Shown here: positions 48,878 to 57,959 of the stretch, in pieces
Layout of the letters: each line of letters opens with the position of its first letter
How positions within the stretch are numbered: position 1 is the stretch's first letter
Assembly: GCA_021414005.1 (NCBI GenBank)
Contig: JAIOPH010000022.1
Coordinates: 1 to 64,000 of the forward strand
Origin: Chthoniobacter sp.
GTDB lineage: Bacteria > Verrucomicrobiota > Verrucomicrobiia > Chthoniobacterales > Chthoniobacteraceae
DNA: 64,000 nt
Direction: 5' to 3'
The notes under the pieces: model-generated
The model's database searches: none
What the model was told of the DNA's origin: nothing
Seen by the model: the letters and a program-made list of their open reading frames with translations, nothing else
Program-made: the position numbers and the translations under genes

Positions 48878-51619
48878 TCAGACATGGGCCGCGACTACTG
48901 CCGCGCACCGCTCGCACAGTTCAGCGTGCGTTACGTTGGCACCCACGCTCGCGCGATGCCGCCAGCAGCGGGCGCATTTCTTGTGGGTCGTGGGGACGAT
49001 GGTCGCGCTCGTCTCCGCGCCGACGGTGAGCGTGAGGTCGCTGAGGATGAAGAACTCCTCAAGGTCCGCTTCGCTCCCGCGCAGCGCGGCGAGTAGCGCC
49101 TCGTCGCCGAGTTGCAGCGTGACGGCACCTTCGAGCGCTTTGCTGATGACCTTGGATTGTGTCGCGGACTCCACCGACTGGGCGATGACACTGCGCAGCG
49201 CGAGCAGCTTCTCCACGCGCTCCTCGATTGCGGAATCAAGCAATGCCGCATCCGCCTCCGGAAAGGTTTCGAGATGGATCGACGTGGTCTTGCCGGCAAA
49301 CTCCCACGCCTCGTCCGCAGTGTAGGCGAGGATGGGCGCGAGCAACCGCGCCAGAGAGTCAAAGACGCGGGCCATCACCGCCTGCGTGGCGCGGCGGCGC
49401 GGGGCATTCGCGGCGTCGCAATACATGCGGTCCTTCGTGATATCCACGTAAAGCGCGCTAATCTCCACAGTCACGAATTGGTTCAGCGTCTGGAAGACTT
49501 TGCGGAAATCATACGCCGCATACGCCTCGCGGCATGTGGCGATCACGCCTTGCAGCCGCGACAGCACCCAGCGGTCGATGAATGTCGCGCCCTCAATGCT
49601 CGCATTGGCCGGATCGAAATCCGCGAGGTTCGCCAGCAGGATGCGGAGGATGTTGCGGAAGCTGCGATAGGACTCCGCGAGGCCCTTGAAGCTCTCCTCT
49701 GAAAACGGCACTTCGTTTTGGTAATCCACGCTCGCCGCCCACAGCCGCACGATGTCCGCGCCATACGTGCCGACGAAATGCTCCGCGTTCATCGGCTTCG
49801 CGTAAGTCCCCTGCTCCGACTTCGACACCTTCTTCCGCGTGTCCTTGTCCACGACAAAACCGTGCGTGATGACCGTCCGGTAAGGCGCGCGACCGTACAT
49901 TGCGATGCTCGTCATCAGCGACGACTGGAACCATCCGCGATGTTGATCCGTCGCTTCGAGGTACACGTCGGCGACACCCGTCCCGCCGAGTTCCGGGCGC
50001 TTTGCCACGACCGCGGTGTGGGAAACGCCGGAGTCGATCCAGACATCGAGCGTGTCATTGCGCCGCGTCGTACCCGCCGGCAAACCAAGCATGGAAGCCC
50101 ATTCCGCATCGGTCTTCTCAAACCACAGATTCGTCCCGTGTTGCTCGACAAGGTCGGCGACCTTGCGCGCATTCGCCGGATCGAGCAGCGCCTTGCCGTC
50201 GGCATCGTAAAAAACCGGCAGCGGTACACCCCAGGTCCGCTGGCGCGAAATGCACCAGTCCGGTCGCGATTCCACGGTGCCATAAATGCGGTTGCGCCCC
50301 CAGTGCGGCAGCCAAGTCACGCCGTCGATCGCCGCAAGCGCGTCATCGCGGATGGCGTCGATCTTAATGAAGAACTGCTCCACCGCGCGGAAGACGATCG
50401 GCGTCTTCGAGCGCCAGCAGTGCGGATATTCGTGCCGGTAGTTTTCATCCAGACCGAGCAGCGCCCCGCGCTCGCGCAGCATTTCAATGATGAGCGGATT
50501 GGCTTTGAAAACGTACTGGCCGGTCAGTTCGGGAACCCCGGCCTCCTCGGTCAGACAGCCACGGTCATCCACCGGCGAAAGAATCGGCAGTCCATTCTGC
50601 CGACCCACGATGTAGTCGTCTGCGCCGTGACCGGGTGCGATGTGGACAAGACCAGTTCCAGTATCTGCCGTCACAAAATCGGCGCCTATCAGCCGCCCGA
50701 CTCGATCCAAAAACGGGTGCTGATACTCCAACTGAGAGAGAAGTTGCGGCGGGACTGCAAGAGTCACCCGAAGCCCAGGTTCACCTTCGATGGGTTCGAA
50801 AATCCCCTCCGGTAAATTTGGCACAAGTCCAGTAAGGTAGTTCGCGCCTCCACATTCGCTCAGTCGATATTGGAGTTTCGGATTAAAGGCGACCGCGACA
50901 TTTGCCGGTAGAGTCCAAGGAGTAGTCGTCCAAATCACCACGTATGTAGGTCCATTTCGTCCGAGCAACTGCTCTGATTCAGGCGTAAGCCGAAACTTCA
51001 CATAAACCGCCGGATCAACCCGCTCCACATACTCCACCTCCGCCTCCGCCAGCGCCGTCTGCGCGCCGGTGCTCCAATAGACGGGCTTCTTCGACTGATA
51101 GACCAGTCCCTTTTCCACGAAGACCGCGAAGGCGCGGATGATCTCCGCCTCGTAGTCCGGCGCGAGCGTTAGATACGGATTTTCCCAATCACCAAAGACG
51201 CCGAGCCGCTTGAACTGCCCACGCTGGATGTCGATGAACTTGCGCGCATACGCCTCGCTTTTCTGCCTCACTTCGACCGGCGAAAGGCCGCGCGATTCCT
51301 TCACCACCTTGAACTCGATGGGCAGCCCGTGGCAGTCCCAGCCCGGCACAAACGGCGCGCGGAAACCGGTCATCGTCTTCGACTTCACAATCAAATCCTT
51401 CAGAACTTTGTTTAGCGCCGTGCCCATGTGGACATCGCCGTTGGCGAAAGGCGGGCCGTCGTGCAGGACGAAAAGCGGCGCGTCTTTCCGCGCGTCCTGG
51501 ATGCGCTCATAAAGCCCGGCGGCCTCCCATTTCGCGAGCCGCTCCGGTTCGCGTTTTACGAGATCGGCTTTCATTGAGAAATCGGTCTTCGGCAGGAGGA
51601 GAGTGTCTTTGTAATTCAT
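48878..51619 (-). CDS. ileS: Isoleucyl-tRNA synthetase
   Basis: A 913-residue class Ia synthetase. The HIGH-like motif is GDVHMGTALNK (HMGT at 64-67), the KMSKS-like motif is RKKVSKSEQGTYAKP near residue 595, and the C-terminal zinc site reads CARCWRHRASVG then LCERCAAVVA. The editing domain with WTTTPWTLPANVAVAFNP and GTGLVHIAPGHGADDY is intact. Length and order are normal for the bacterial type. It heads an ileS-lspA transcript. Note the isoleucine tRNA with a CAU anticodon at 53300. Confidence 0.97.
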   Translation of the reverse strand: MNYKDTLLLPKTDFSMKADLVKREPERLAKWEAAGLYERIQDARKDAPLFVLHDGPPFANGDVHMGTALNKVLKDLIVKSKTMTGFRAPFVPGWDCHGLPIEFKVVKESRGLSPVEVRQKSEAYARKFIDIQRGQFKRLGVFGDWENPYLTLAPDYEAEIIRAFAVFVEKGLVYQSKKPVYWSTGAQTALAEAEVEYVERVDPAVYVKFRLTPESEQLLGRNGPTYVVIWTTTPWTLPANVAVAFNPKLQYRLSECGGANYLTGLVPNLPEGIFEPIEGEPGLRVTLAVPPQLLSQLEYQHPFLDRVGRLIGADFVTADTGTGLVHIAPGHGADDYIVGRQNGLPILSPVDDRGCLTEEAGVPELTGQYVFKANPLIIEMLRERGALLGLDENYRHEYPHCWRSKTPIVFRAVEQFFIKIDAIRDDALAAIDGVTWLPHWGRNRIYGTVESRPDWCISRQRTWGVPLPVFYDADGKALLDPANARKVADLVEQHGTNLWFEKTDAEWASMLGLPAGTTRRNDTLDVWIDSGVSHTAVVAKRPELGGTGVADVYLEATDQHRGWFQSSLMTSIAMYGRAPYRTVITHGFVVDKDTRKKVSKSEQGTYAKPMNAEHFVGTYGADIVRLWAASVDYQNEVPFSEESFKGLAESYRSFRNILRILLANLADFDPANASIEGATFIDRWVLSRLQGVIATCREAYAAYDFRKVFQTLNQFVTVEISALYVDITKDRMYCDAANAPRRRATQAVMARVFDSLARLLAPILAYTADEAWEFAGKTTSIHLETFPEADAALLDSAIEERVEKLLALRSVIAQSVESATQSKVISKALEGAVTLQLGDEALLAALRGSEADLEEFFILSDLTLTVGAETSATIVPTTHKKCARCWRHRASVGANVTHAELCERCAAVVAAHV

Positions 51620-51741
51620 CGCGCGGTCGGTTTTTGGAAAAGGGCGGCGAGCCTACGCGCCGCCGTGGGCGGGGTCAAACCTGGCGGCAGGTTCATCCTT
51701 CTCCCCAGCCCGACCGACTGCTACCTCCTGCCGCTCCACCC

Positions 51742-52488
51742 ATGATCTCCGCCCGCTCCCTGACGAAAAACTTTGGCTCACTGTGCGCGGTGGAGAGTCT
51801 CGATTTGGAAGTCGCTGCGGGTGAGTTCTTCGCCTTTCTCGGACCCAACGCCGCTGGCAAAACCACCACCATCAAGATGCTCTCCGGGCTGCTCCGGCCC
51901 ACCTCCGGAAGCGTGCTAATCGGCGGCTGCGACATCCAGCGCGAGCCGGAGAAGACCAAGGCGCAGCTCGCCTACGTGCCGGATTTCCCTTTCCTCTACG
52001 ACAAGCTCACGGCGGCGGAATTCATGCGCTTCGTCGGCGACATCTACAGCATGGAGCGGAGCGCCATCACCACCACAACCGGCGAGTTGTTTGAAAAATT
52101 TCACCTCACCGAGTACCGGCACGAACTCACCGAGAATCTCTCGCACGGCACCCGCCAGCGGCTGGTCATCGCCTCCGCGCTGCTGCACGCGCCGCGCGTT
52201 TTCATCATCGATGAGCCGATGGTTGGTCTCGATCCCGTGCATGCCCGGATCGTGAAAGAGGAATTCCGCGAGCGTGCCCGCGCCGGCATGACAATCTTCC
52301 TGTCCACCCATCAACTCAGCGTCGCCGAGGAAGTGGCGGACCGCATCGGCATCATCCATCACGGGCGGCTCATCGCGCTCGGCACGGTGGCTGAGTTGCG
52401 CACGCAGTCGCGTGAAAGCGGCGCGCTGGAGCGCGTCTTCCTCTCGCTCATTGATCAGGAGGAGAAGCACCGCGATGCGGTGCCATGA
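51742..52488 (+). CDS. ABC transporter ATP-binding protein
   Basis: A 248-residue ATPase. Walker A is GPNAAGKTT (34-42), the signature is LSHGTRQRLVIASALLHAP, and Walker B is VFIIDEPMVGLDPVHARI; the H-loop is LSTHQLSVAEEVAD. Its length and IIHHGRLIALGTVAELRTQS are typical of ABC-2 type exporter ATPases. The start at MISARSLTKNFG is natural. No permease gene adjoins it; ileS is divergent upstream and a minus-strand gene follows. The transported substrate is unknown. Confidence 0.9.
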   Translation: MISARSLTKNFGSLCAVESLDLEVAAGEFFAFLGPNAAGKTTTIKMLSGLLRPTSGSVLIGGCDIQREPEKTKAQLAYVPDFPFLYDKLTAAEFMRFVGDIYSMERSAITTTTGELFEKFHLTEYRHELTENLSHGTRQRLVIASALLHAPRVFIIDEPMVGLDPVHARIVKEEFRERARAGMTIFLSTHQLSVAEEVADRIGIIHHGRLIALGTVAELRTQSRESGALERVFLSLIDQEEKHRDAVP

Positions 52489-52522
52489 CGAGTGCCCATG
52501 ACGCGCGCCGCCAGGGCATTCG

Positions 52523-53278
52523 TCATTCCCCGTAGGCCCGCACCCGCGACTTCCACCCCGCCAGCCACCGCTCCTCGTGCCGCTCCGGCGGCGCATTGCG
52601 CACGCGCCGTGTCAGCACCGCCGCCGCGCTTTCCCCAAACTCCCGCGCCCCACCCGCGCCCGTGCCACGCATTCCGGCGAGCACCTGGAGCAGCCCCCAA
52701 CCCTGGCCCGCGTAGCGTTCGCTCGCCTTGGTCCCCTCTCCCTTAAAATTCACATAGTCGATCAGCGCGAACGTCCCCGCGCCGGTCGCCGCGAGCCGCT
52801 GGAACTGCGCCCGCACATTCGCCTGCTCCGTCGCCGGCGCCGCCCTGAGCATTTGCGGCAGCGCGTCCTCCATCCGTTGCGCCAAAAAGCGCGCCTGCAA
52901 ATGCACCGTGTCCGCCAGCATCGCGCGCAACGCCTTCATTTTCGCGCCCTGAAACGCCGCCTGAAACTCCGCTCGGGTCGCCCAAGGGCAGGCACCGTCC
53001 AGTCCCGCCGGCACCGTCACGCCCTGCGTCGCGAGGAACCGCACGAGCTTAGGAAAGCTCTCCTCAAACGGCCCACGCACCCCTTCCGGATACCAGATGA
53101 AATGCCCGATCCCCAACGACGCAAAATTCTCCCCCGCATTCCACGAAGTGAGCCCGTCCCGAGTTCCCGCGCATTCATTTTGCCACACCCGCCGCCCGAT
53201 GGAATCCAGCTCCCGGTCGCTGAGCGTGAAGCCGCAGGCGGCCGTCATGACGAGGAAAAGAAGCGTGAGAATTTTCAT
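52523..53278 (-). CDS. Conserved hypothetical lipoprotein
   Basis: A 251-residue protein with a short signal sequence ending MTAAC at residue 16, a plausible lipobox. The body carries the conserved block IGRRVWQNECAGTRDGLTSW then NAGENFASLGIGHFIWYPEG, and YAGQGWGLLQVLAGM with WLAGWKSRVRAYG at the end. The invariant-looking NEC...TSWN...GIGHF pattern hints at a lysozyme- or transglycosylase-like fold, but I do not recognise a named family. The start at MKILTLLFL is preferred since upstream in-frame codons run into the tRNA gene. Confidence 0.55.
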   Translation of the reverse strand: MKILTLLFLVMTAACGFTLSDRELDSIGRRVWQNECAGTRDGLTSWNAGENFASLGIGHFIWYPEGVRGPFEESFPKLVRFLATQGVTVPAGLDGACPWATRAEFQAAFQGAKMKALRAMLADTVHLQARFLAQRMEDALPQMLRAAPATEQANVRAQFQRLAATGAGTFALIDYVNFKGEGTKASERYAGQGWGLLQVLAGMRGTGAGGAREFGESAAAVLTRRVRNAPPERHEERWLAGWKSRVRAYGE

Positions 53279-53299
53279 GATACGGAAGGTGAAAAATTG

Positions 53300-53372
53300 T
53301 GGGGCCGGCGGGATTCGAACCCGCAACCAAGCGATTATGAGTCGCCTGCTCTAACCATTGAGCTACAGCCCC
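53300..53372 (-). tRNA. tRNA-Ile with CAU anticodon (lysidine type)
   Basis: A 73-nt cloverleaf: acceptor GGGGCTG pairs with CGGCCCC; D arm GCTCAATGGTTAGAGC; anticodon arm GGCGA-CTCATAA-TCGCT with anticodon CAT; T arm GCGGG-TTCGAAT-CCCGC. CCA is not encoded. The anticodon arm and D arm match E. coli tRNA-Ile2 almost exactly and are unlike elongator tRNA-Met. So C34 is probably converted to lysidine by TilS to read AUA. Confidence 0.85.
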
Positions 53373-53439
53373 TTTTTCAGATGGTTTAAGACGCTTTCTG
53401 AAATCCACATACGTATCTTTCACGGTCGCTTTCTACGTC

Positions 53440-53613
53440 GCGACCCGGCCAAAATTGCGCAAACGACTGGCAAAAAAACGCGCGTGGAAAATTCAGTGCG
53501 ATCCTAGATCGGGGCGATACTACGCCCGGATCTTTGCCGGCGGCAAGGAGGCGTATGCGCTTCTTCTATGTTCACCGGCGCCCATTCTTCGCCTTTGCGC
53601 CGAACTAGGATGA
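53440..53613 (+). pseudogene. Possible tyrosine-recombinase N-terminal fragment
   Basis: Within the 232-bp gap upstream of the tRNA, one frame reads RKRLAKKRAWKIQCDPRSG then RYYARIFAGGKEAYALLL and stops. The GRYYARIFxGGKE pattern is like the start of the DNA-binding region of phage-type integrases in this phylum. The rest of the gene is missing and there is no start codon. A location beside a tRNA gene fits an old integration site. The match is short, so the call is tentative. Confidence 0.35.
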
Positions 53614-55263
53614 AACCAGCACCGTGTAGCGATACACGACCTTTTTCTCCGCACCCGCTGGGAGCGTGATTTTCCATTCGAGTTCATGCCGCGGGTTCAC
53701 GCTGAAGACTCCTTCGCGCCGCAGCGTGTCGCTGGGCTTTTCCTCCGCCTCAATGAGTGCGCCGGAAAACTGCGCCTTCATCAGCAGCGTGACCGGTGCG
53801 CCGCGGAAATTGCGTGCCGTCGCTTCCGCTTTCACGGTCGTACGATAATACCGGCGGCCTCCGATCCAGATTTCATTCTCCCGCTTGCCCGACTCCTCCA
53901 CCTCGGTGTGGGCGGTTTGCAGGCTCAGAACCTTGGTAATGTGCAGGCAACTGCGCTGACCAGGATTGGTCCAATTGCTCTGGCTTTGTCCCCGAAACTG
54001 CCCGCCCTCGCGAATTGTAGCCGAGGCCGTGGTCATGGGGAAATTCAGCGGGTTCTGAAAAATGACTGAGTCCCAGGCGGCGGGCTCATCGCCCCGGGCA
54101 CTCAGGTAATTGCCATACGCATCGCGCTTGTCCGCGATAGCCCACTCGACGACGCGCTCATACGCCGTCTCTCCCGCAGCCACCTCCAGCGACAGTGCGT
54201 CGCCTGCCTCCAGCGAGCGCTTTCCGAGACTTTCAAAATGGAGATCCTGACTGGTGGCGCCCGGTTCATCGCCTGTCGGAAGGGGCGCGCCCAAGTCCGC
54301 TCCCGCTCCATTGTACATTGCATTCGAGGTGATCTGCTGACGCATCGATCCAGCGGAGTGGTCCCGGGGGTCTCTACTGACCTGCTGAAAGAAAGCGGCC
54401 AGCGAACCGCCTTGCCACAACGGTGAATCCACATGTCCGAATTCCACATTGGGATACCCAGAGATGAGCGCCAGCTCGGCTCCCGCGAGTGGCATCAACT
54501 CATTCGTCACCACGGCGGTCTGGCGGATGCTCAGCTTTTTGGCATCGGTGAGATCGACAAAGTAAGCCGGCACCCAGCTCGCCCCACGTGTAAGATACGA
54601 AATGTTCACCGGGCCCGGTTTGGCGACTGTGAAGATCATTGCGGGTTTGTCCTGCAGACGCTTGCGCTTACCGCCCGGTTTCAGAATCTCCACACGGGCA
54701 ATGCGCCCCAGTGAGATGTAGTCCTTCGCGCCATGATCCCCTTCGAGGACCAGAAATCCGCCTGTTGTCGCCACCGGAATCGCCTCGGCAACGCCCCGAG
54801 AATTGAAGGCATTCCGGCCGTAAGGATCACTCATTCCATCCTGAGAACTCCACACCCGCGGCCTTGGTTTCACCTCGGGCATGGTCCACACCTTGCCCGT
54901 GACCGTGCCGCCCATCTGCTGCGGCCCATCGGTCGTCAGGGTTAGTTTCACCTCCGCGCCCGCGAGGTCCGACTGCATATTTCCCGTGGGGAGAGCAGCT
55001 ATGCCGGAGGCGTCGTTCACCTTGCGCATCGTGGACCGAACAATGACCGTCCCTTCCGACTCCACGAGGAACGACCCATGCACCACGCGCGGGGGATCTT
55101 CCCAGGCAAAGTCGCCAGCACGATCCGCGTTGAAGGAGCACTTCACGACACACAAGCCATTTTTGAACAAGCCGACCGAGTCAATTTGCGGATCAACGGA
55201 TGTTTCTTCCGCGAAGGAAATGAACGAGGAGGACAGCAGTATGGTGAGGGCGGAAATTTTCAT
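53605..55263 (-). CDS. DUF4139 domain exported protein
   Basis: A 552-residue protein with a signal peptide (about 1-18, SSSFISFAEET). DUF4139 is recognised by SYLTRGASWVPAYFVDLTDA, then TNELMPLAGAELALISGYPN. A beta-rich C terminus follows, with RGAPVTLLMKAQFSGALI. An N-terminal part (VGLFKNGLCVVKCSFNADRA) resembles the DUF4140-like partner region. Similar proteins are called mucoidy inhibitor-like, but no role is proven. The start is chosen at MKISALTILL, 22 codons inside the longest frame, because upstream residues do not look like a signal. Confidence 0.78.
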   Translation of the reverse strand: MKISALTILLSSSFISFAEETSVDPQIDSVGLFKNGLCVVKCSFNADRAGDFAWEDPPRVVHGSFLVESEGTVIVRSTMRKVNDASGIAALPTGNMQSDLAGAEVKLTLTTDGPQQMGGTVTGKVWTMPEVKPRPRVWSSQDGMSDPYGRNAFNSRGVAEAIPVATTGGFLVLEGDHGAKDYISLGRIARVEILKPGGKRKRLQDKPAMIFTVAKPGPVNISYLTRGASWVPAYFVDLTDAKKLSIRQTAVVTNELMPLAGAELALISGYPNVEFGHVDSPLWQGGSLAAFFQQVSRDPRDHSAGSMRQQITSNAMYNGAGADLGAPLPTGDEPGATSQDLHFESLGKRSLEAGDALSLEVAAGETAYERVVEWAIADKRDAYGNYLSARGDEPAAWDSVIFQNPLNFPMTTASATIREGGQFRGQSQSNWTNPGQRSCLHITKVLSLQTAHTEVEESGKRENEIWIGGRRYYRTTVKAEATARNFRGAPVTLLMKAQFSGALIEAEEKPSDTLRREGVFSVNPRHELEWKITLPAGAEKKVVYRYTVLVSS

Positions 55264-55410
55264 GACACAGACTCTGCGGGAAGCCGCAGCAGTGTCATTC
55301 GCGAAGTTGTAAAAGTATTGTATGACCAACCCAAACTCGTGCCCCGCGAACGAAGCGAATTTTCATGTAAACTTCCGCTTTCTCCGGCGGGTTCGGCACA
55401 AGCCCCGCGT

Positions 55411-56709
55411 TCAATATTCCTTTTCGAACTGGTCGAGATAGCGGGCGATGGGGTCGCGGTGTTTCCGCTCCTGCTCGGAAATTTCGTTCGCCGCCTTGAT
55501 GTAGGCGTCGAAGGTGTGGCTGCTGCCACCCATCTGCGTAGCCTCAAACCAATTCATGTAATCCGTGATGTCGCGCGAGCGCTGCACGACGAAGGCGCGA
55601 TCTTTTTCGATCTGCGCGAGCCGCTCGGCCAGCCCCTTCGTTTTCCCCTGAATGAGGAGGGTGAGGATGCGCTCGAAGTCCACGAGGACCGGGCGCAGCA
55701 ACGCATTGGCGCGAGTGCTCAGTGCGAGGAGTTTTGTGTGGCGCTCAGCGAGGGCCGCGCGGCTTGCGGGGAGCTTGAGGTATTGTGCGAAGTCGGCGAC
55801 GGCGAAGGTCTTCTTCGCGGTACCTTTGCCAGTCGGAAGTTCGAGGAAAAAGAGCGCGGCCAGTTGCCGTGCAGTTTCCTCCACGCTGAGGCCTTGGTAA
55901 CGGTCGGCGGCGGCAAAGCGCGCGAGACCCAAGGTCCACCATTTTTGCAAGGTGGCCTCGTCCTTGGCCAGATCGGGGAACTCCTTTTTCAGAAGCGCCA
56001 TCGGGTCGCCATCACTCTCCGGCCAGGCGCGGACGATCCGCGCAAGGCCGGCACGTCCCCCCGGTTGCGTGGCGAGCAACTGCACCAGACACGCGGCGAG
56101 CGCGCGGTCCAGAGTACGGGCGGTGACGCCGAGTTCGTCAGGTTTTTCGAGCAGGAAATTTTCCAGTGGCGGCAGCTTGTTGGTTTCGAGCAGACGACGG
56201 AAAAGATCGCTGTTGGGACCGATTTCCCGCTGGCGCGCGAGTTCCGTGCAGCCTTCCACGATCCACCACGGGGCTTCGCGGAATGCCGTCCCGCCTTTCA
56301 CCCCGGTCTCGCGATACGCGTACTCGAGCAGAACCGCGCGGACGATCTGCCGTTGCAGATTCACCTCCGCCGGGTCGCGCCCGACCCTTACGTCGATCTG
56401 CACTTTGAATCCGGGAAGCGATTCCACAAGACGGACGGTGGCCGCCGGCCCGGCCGCAGCCCCAAGGGCGGCGGGTTCCAGCGTGATAACGATCGGCGCT
56501 TTCCAGCCATCGCGCTCCCCGAGGAACTGGAGCACCTCGCGTTTCACCTCCTCGACAAAACTCACCACGCGCATGCGCAGATCTTTGTCTTCACAGAAAA
56601 TGCTAAACTGCCCCGACGCACTGTCGCTGTGCTCCCGCAGATCAACCGCCGCCACCGGGAACGCCAAGCCGAGCAGCATCGCCGCCGCGGCCAGCGTCCG
56701 CAGCCTCAT
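55411..56709 (-). CDS. Exported peptidase-MA-like protein without HExxH
   Basis: A 432-residue protein with a signal peptide (about 1-21, PVAAVDL). The central region LQRQIVRAVLLEYAYRETGV then AFREAPWWIVEGCTELARQR resembles peptidase-MA/gluzincin proteins, where HExxH is followed by a PxWxxEG helix. Here LLEYAYR stands in the place of HExxH, so both zinc-binding histidines are absent and catalysis is unlikely. Helical repeats follow. It overlaps the zinc-ribbon gene by 4 bp and is last in a three-gene minus-strand operon. Confidence 0.6.
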   Translation of the reverse strand: MRLRTLAAAAMLLGLAFPVAAVDLREHSDSASGQFSIFCEDKDLRMRVVSFVEEVKREVLQFLGERDGWKAPIVITLEPAALGAAAGPAATVRLVESLPGFKVQIDVRVGRDPAEVNLQRQIVRAVLLEYAYRETGVKGGTAFREAPWWIVEGCTELARQREIGPNSDLFRRLLETNKLPPLENFLLEKPDELGVTARTLDRALAACLVQLLATQPGGRAGLARIVRAWPESDGDPMALLKKEFPDLAKDEATLQKWWTLGLARFAAADRYQGLSVEETARQLAALFFLELPTGKGTAKKTFAVADFAQYLKLPASRAALAERHTKLLALSTRANALLRPVLVDFERILTLLIQGKTKGLAERLAQIEKDRAFVVQRSRDITDYMNWFEATQMGGSSHTFDAYIKAANEISEQERKHRDPIARYLDQFEKEY

Positions 56710-57485
56710 GGTGCCGCGCCGCCCTTGGTCACGAGCGTGACCGCACCCTTGCGCACGATGATGTCTTGCATGTTTTCCATCTGCTTCTTTTCCCGCGCGA
56801 GCGCGGTCCAGAGCTTTTGAAAAAAGAAGTCGAGATAGGGCATGGCGGCGGGATGCACGGCGAGGCACCCAAAACTGCCCCCAATCAGCGTGGCCGTCAA
56901 TTTGCCGCCCTGCTGCTCCACGCGGTAACGCACGCCGGAATACACCGGCAGGCCAAACAACTCCTGCTCCGAGCCGAAGTGGACCGCGCTCGGCTGAAAA
57001 TTCACGTAGGCCCGTTTAAACTCGAGTAGGCCGCCGCCGCCCTTCGACTTGAGAATCTGCTGCAGGTGTCCATTGATCTCCGCCTCGGTGAAATCCACCC
57101 GCCGCGGTTGCGGCGAATCAATGGCATCCATCAAGTCCCCGCCCACCGAGCGCTCCAGCAGGGCCGTGCTCGGCTCAGGCGCATCCTCCGGCTTCTGGAT
57201 GATGAGCAGGACGACCGCCGCCAGTGCGGCATAAAGCAGCACGCTCACCGCCGTTTTGATGTCGTTGAGCACCGCTCCCCCACTCGGATTCGTAATCTTT
57301 TTAATCCGCTTTTGCGCCGCCTCGGGCGATTCGTCCTTCTTCGTCTTGTCGTTATCCTGCGGGAGCAGCGATCGGTCGAGCTTCGTGCCGCAGTTGTGGC
57401 AGTAAACGCGCTCCGCTTCATTTTCGTGACCGCATTTTTCGCAGGGTAGGTTCGCCGCCTTGGTGGATTCAGTGTTCTTGGCCAT
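56706..57485 (-). CDS. Zinc-ribbon membrane protein
   Basis: A 259-residue protein. The N-terminal zinc ribbon is PCEKCGHENEAERVYCHNCG (two CxxC pairs at about 15-18 and 29-32), then a Lys/Asp-rich linker (DNDKTKKDESPEA), one transmembrane helix (about 80-98, VLLYAALAAVVLLII) and an extracytoplasmic domain of about 160 residues with no recognised family. A zinc ribbon on the cytoplasmic side with a large outer domain suggests signalling or assembly across the membrane, which is inference. It follows the FmdB-type gene by 3 bp. Confidence 0.62.
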   Translation of the reverse strand: MAKNTESTKAANLPCEKCGHENEAERVYCHNCGTKLDRSLLPQDNDKTKKDESPEAAQKRIKKITNPSGGAVLNDIKTAVSVLLYAALAAVVLLIIQKPEDAPEPSTALLERSVGGDLMDAIDSPQPRRVDFTEAEINGHLQQILKSKGGGGLLEFKRAYVNFQPSAVHFGSEQELFGLPVYSGVRYRVEQQGGKLTATLIGGSFGCLAVHPAAMPYLDFFFQKLWTALAREKKQMENMQDIIVRKGAVTLVTKGGAAP

Positions 57486-57488
57486 GGT

Positions 57489-57827
57489 CTATTCGGATTT
57501 GTTTTTCGGTGCTGGCGCGGACTTTTCCGCGGCCTTTTTTGGCGCGTCCTTCTTCGTCTCTCCACCCTTCGCCCCACCGCTGCCGCCGCCGGAATCGCTC
57601 TTCGCCGCCGCCTTATAACCCGCACTGCGGTAGTCCGTAATGTAAAAGCCTGAGCCTTTGAAAAGCAGCCCCGCTCCTGTGCCAAGTTGCCGCTTTACCT
57701 TGCCTCTGCCCCACGTTTTCTGCCGGCACTGCTCTTTGGGGCAGGTCGTCAGCACGGCATCCTTCATGGATTGGTAAATCTCAAAGGTCTTCCTGCACTT
57801 CTCGCAATGGTAATCGTAGGTCGGCAT
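57489..57827 (-). CDS. FmdB-type zinc-ribbon protein
   Basis: A 112-residue protein whose first 45 residues are the FmdB/CxxC_CxxC_SSSS zinc ribbon: MPTYDYHCEKCRKTFEIYQS then TTCPKEQCRQKTW. GLLFKGSGFYITDY follows, and that is typical of this family. The tail is a charged Lys/Ala/Gly-rich disordered segment (about 65-112). The role is regulatory or unknown. The ATG at 57827 is the first in frame with the ribbon; the long upstream opening is non-coding. First gene of the three-gene operon with the zinc-ribbon membrane protein and the peptidase-MA-like protein. Confidence 0.85.
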   Translation of the reverse strand: MPTYDYHCEKCRKTFEIYQSMKDAVLTTCPKEQCRQKTWGRGKVKRQLGTGAGLLFKGSGFYITDYRSAGYKAAAKSDSGGGSGGAKGGETKKDAPKKAAEKSAPAPKNKSE

Positions 57828-57959
57828 CGTTCGTGGGCAGTTCGGCGGGGAAGTGGCAGTTGCAATAGCAGGGTGGGTGCCGGGAGGCAATTCCATTGTT
57901 CCCACTCTTGACGCCTCTCGGCTCGCCGCTACTGTCCCCGTCCTCCAAAAAACGTCCCG

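Noticed and set aside
53300..53372. tRNA-Met (elongator)
   Set aside because: The anticodon is CAU, but the D and anticodon arms match tRNA-Ile2 and differ from elongator Met.
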